Shown here: positions 4,976-5,608 of the stretch, piece after piece
How positions within the stretch are numbered: the first letter of the stretch is position 1
How the letters are laid out: each line of letters begins with the position of its first letter
Origin: Armatimonadota bacterium
Lineage (GTDB): Bacteria; Armatimonadota; UBA10988
Direction of reading: 5' to 3'
Assembly (NCBI GenBank): GCA_016183835.1
Contig: JACPDV010000034.1
Coordinates: 1,793-7,400, forward strand
Length of the DNA: 5,608 nucleotides
Program-made: the position numbers and the translations under genes
Notes under the pieces: model-generated
Told to the model about the DNA's origin: nothing
The model's input: only the letters and a program-made list of their open reading frames with translations
The model's database searches: none

Positions 4976-5521
4976 TCACCGGAGCGGGATGAAGAAGCTC
5001 GCGCCGAGGGCGACATTGCCGCTGTTGAAGCCGACCCCAATCCCGAGGCCCGAGGCCACCGGGCGGATCGGCACGAACAGCGCCTCGCCGAAGTACATCG
5101 GCGGCTGCGCCCAGACCACCGGCGTGCTCATCCCGTTGCTGACGACGATCACCCGCGGGGAGCCAGGCGTGACGATCAGGGTGCGGTCCGAGTAGACGAT
5201 GTACGCCTTCTGAACATCCGGGTGCCAGGCGACCTGGCAGCCCATCTGCTCGAACGGCGCGCGGACCGGCACGTAGGTCGTGTTGTTGACCACCCGCGTC
5301 ACCGTGCGGATGCGGGTGCGGTTGTCCCAGTGGTCAACGTCGCGCTCGCGGACCACGACAGGTCGGCCGCGGTACCCGCGGTCGTGCTCGGCCTGTCGGC
5401 CCTGGTCGCGGCCTCGGCCGTGCCCCTTGTGCTTGTCGTTGCCCGCCAGCGCAATCGCCGGGAGCGCTATCAACACCAGCCACAACGCCAGGCTGTACTT
5501 CCAGCGTCTCTGGTCGCTCAT
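4976..5521 (-). CDS. secreted copper-amine-oxidase-N-like stalk-domain protein
   Basis: This intact 181-residue minus-strand gene starts at ATG 5521-5519, with GGAGA (5531-5527) five bases upstream, and ends in TGA 4978-4976. Residues 1-26 form a Sec signal (SDQRRWKY, then LALWLVLIALPAIALA|GN). Residues 27-70 are a basic, His/Gly/Arg-rich linker (KHKGHGRGRDQGRQ). Residues 73-118 are the first stalk half (NNTTYVPVRAPFEQMGCQVAW, then VQKAYIVYSDRTLIV). Residues about 123-166 hold RVIVVSNG and the second half (ALFVPIRPVASGLGIGVGFN). The repeated 'Y/F-VP-[VI]-R....lG..V' pattern and length fit the PF07833-type stalk domain, which has no known catalysis and is usually exported or surface-bound. It is a tandem paralogue of the frameshifted gene downstream and lacks its Trp/His repeats. 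A longer in-frame start at 5587 would put 22 residues before the signal and is unlikely. Substrate and partner are unknown. Confidence 0.85.
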   Translation of the reverse strand: MSDQRRWKYSLALWLVLIALPAIALAGNDKHKGHGRGRDQGRQAEHDRGYRGRPVVVRERDVDHWDNRTRIRTVTRVVNNTTYVPVRAPFEQMGCQVAWHPDVQKAYIVYSDRTLIVTPGSPRVIVVSNGMSTPVVWAQPPMYFGEALFVPIRPVASGLGIGVGFNSGNVALGASFFIPLR

Positions 5522-5608
5522 CAGTGTCTCCAGGGTCGGTGCGGAGCCGCGCGTTGTGCGCCCGCTCCACCTTGATCCCCACGACACGGCCCACTGATCC
5601 TGATTATT
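5522..5608 (-). other. upstream region of the stalk-protein gene
   Basis: These 87 bases precede the minus-strand start at 5521 and include its ribosome site. The far end (5595-5608, AATAATCAGGATCA on the minus strand) is AT-richer and might hold a -10 element, but the matching -35 would lie outside the window. Nothing else is recognised. Confidence 0.3.

Overview
This is a high-GC bacterial chromosomal window, probably from an environmental lineage. Two features argue against an ordinary proteobacterial model: an IspG of the cyanobacterial/plastid sequence type, and a pair of secreted proteins with copper-amine-oxidase-N-like 'stalk' repeats. Weak GGAG-type ribosome sites, an extended -10 promoter without a -35 box, and the GC skew would fit groups such as Rokubacteria, NC10 or Armatimonadota. 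The phylum cannot be fixed from the sequence alone. No mobile element, CRISPR array, rRNA or tRNA is visible.

Layout: (1) Bases 3-290 (+) are the C-terminal end of an EamA/DMT-type membrane transporter cut by the window edge. (2) Bases 287-456 are a dense regulatory gap. A consensus sigma70-like promoter overlaps the transporter stop codon. Its predicted start falls on the first base of a long hairpin that ends in a T5 tract, which looks like a free-standing ~67-nt small RNA or a terminator/attenuator. A second C-run/G-run hairpin and an extended -10 for the next gene follow. (3) Bases 457-2764 (+) hold ddl (D-alanine--D-alanine ligase, peptidoglycan precursor synthesis) and, 34 bases on, ispG (MEP isoprenoid pathway). 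Both supply cell-wall synthesis: D-Ala-D-Ala directly, and isoprenoid precursors for the undecaprenyl carrier. (4) Bases 2834-3710 (+) encode a proline-rich-linker lipoprotein of unknown function, interrupted by one frameshift near 3095-3140. (5) A perfect 13-bp hairpin at 3712-3740 separates these from two convergent minus-strand genes. (6) Bases 4717-3751 and 5521-4976 (-) are tandem paralogues. Each has a 26-residue signal peptide ending ALA|GN, a low-complexity linker, and a conserved stalk-like C-terminal domain. The 4717-3751 copy carries WHGD-type hexapeptide repeats and is also frameshifted. The 258-base gap between them holds a series of three hairpins.

The two frameshifts are both of the 'one extra base (or two missing)' kind and both lie in GC-rich repetitive DNA. 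That leaves sequence/assembly error, slippage mutation, or real gene decay open. The most interesting non-coding object is the candidate small RNA at 323-389. The most interesting protein object is the stalk-protein pair with its Trp/His-rich repeat linker.
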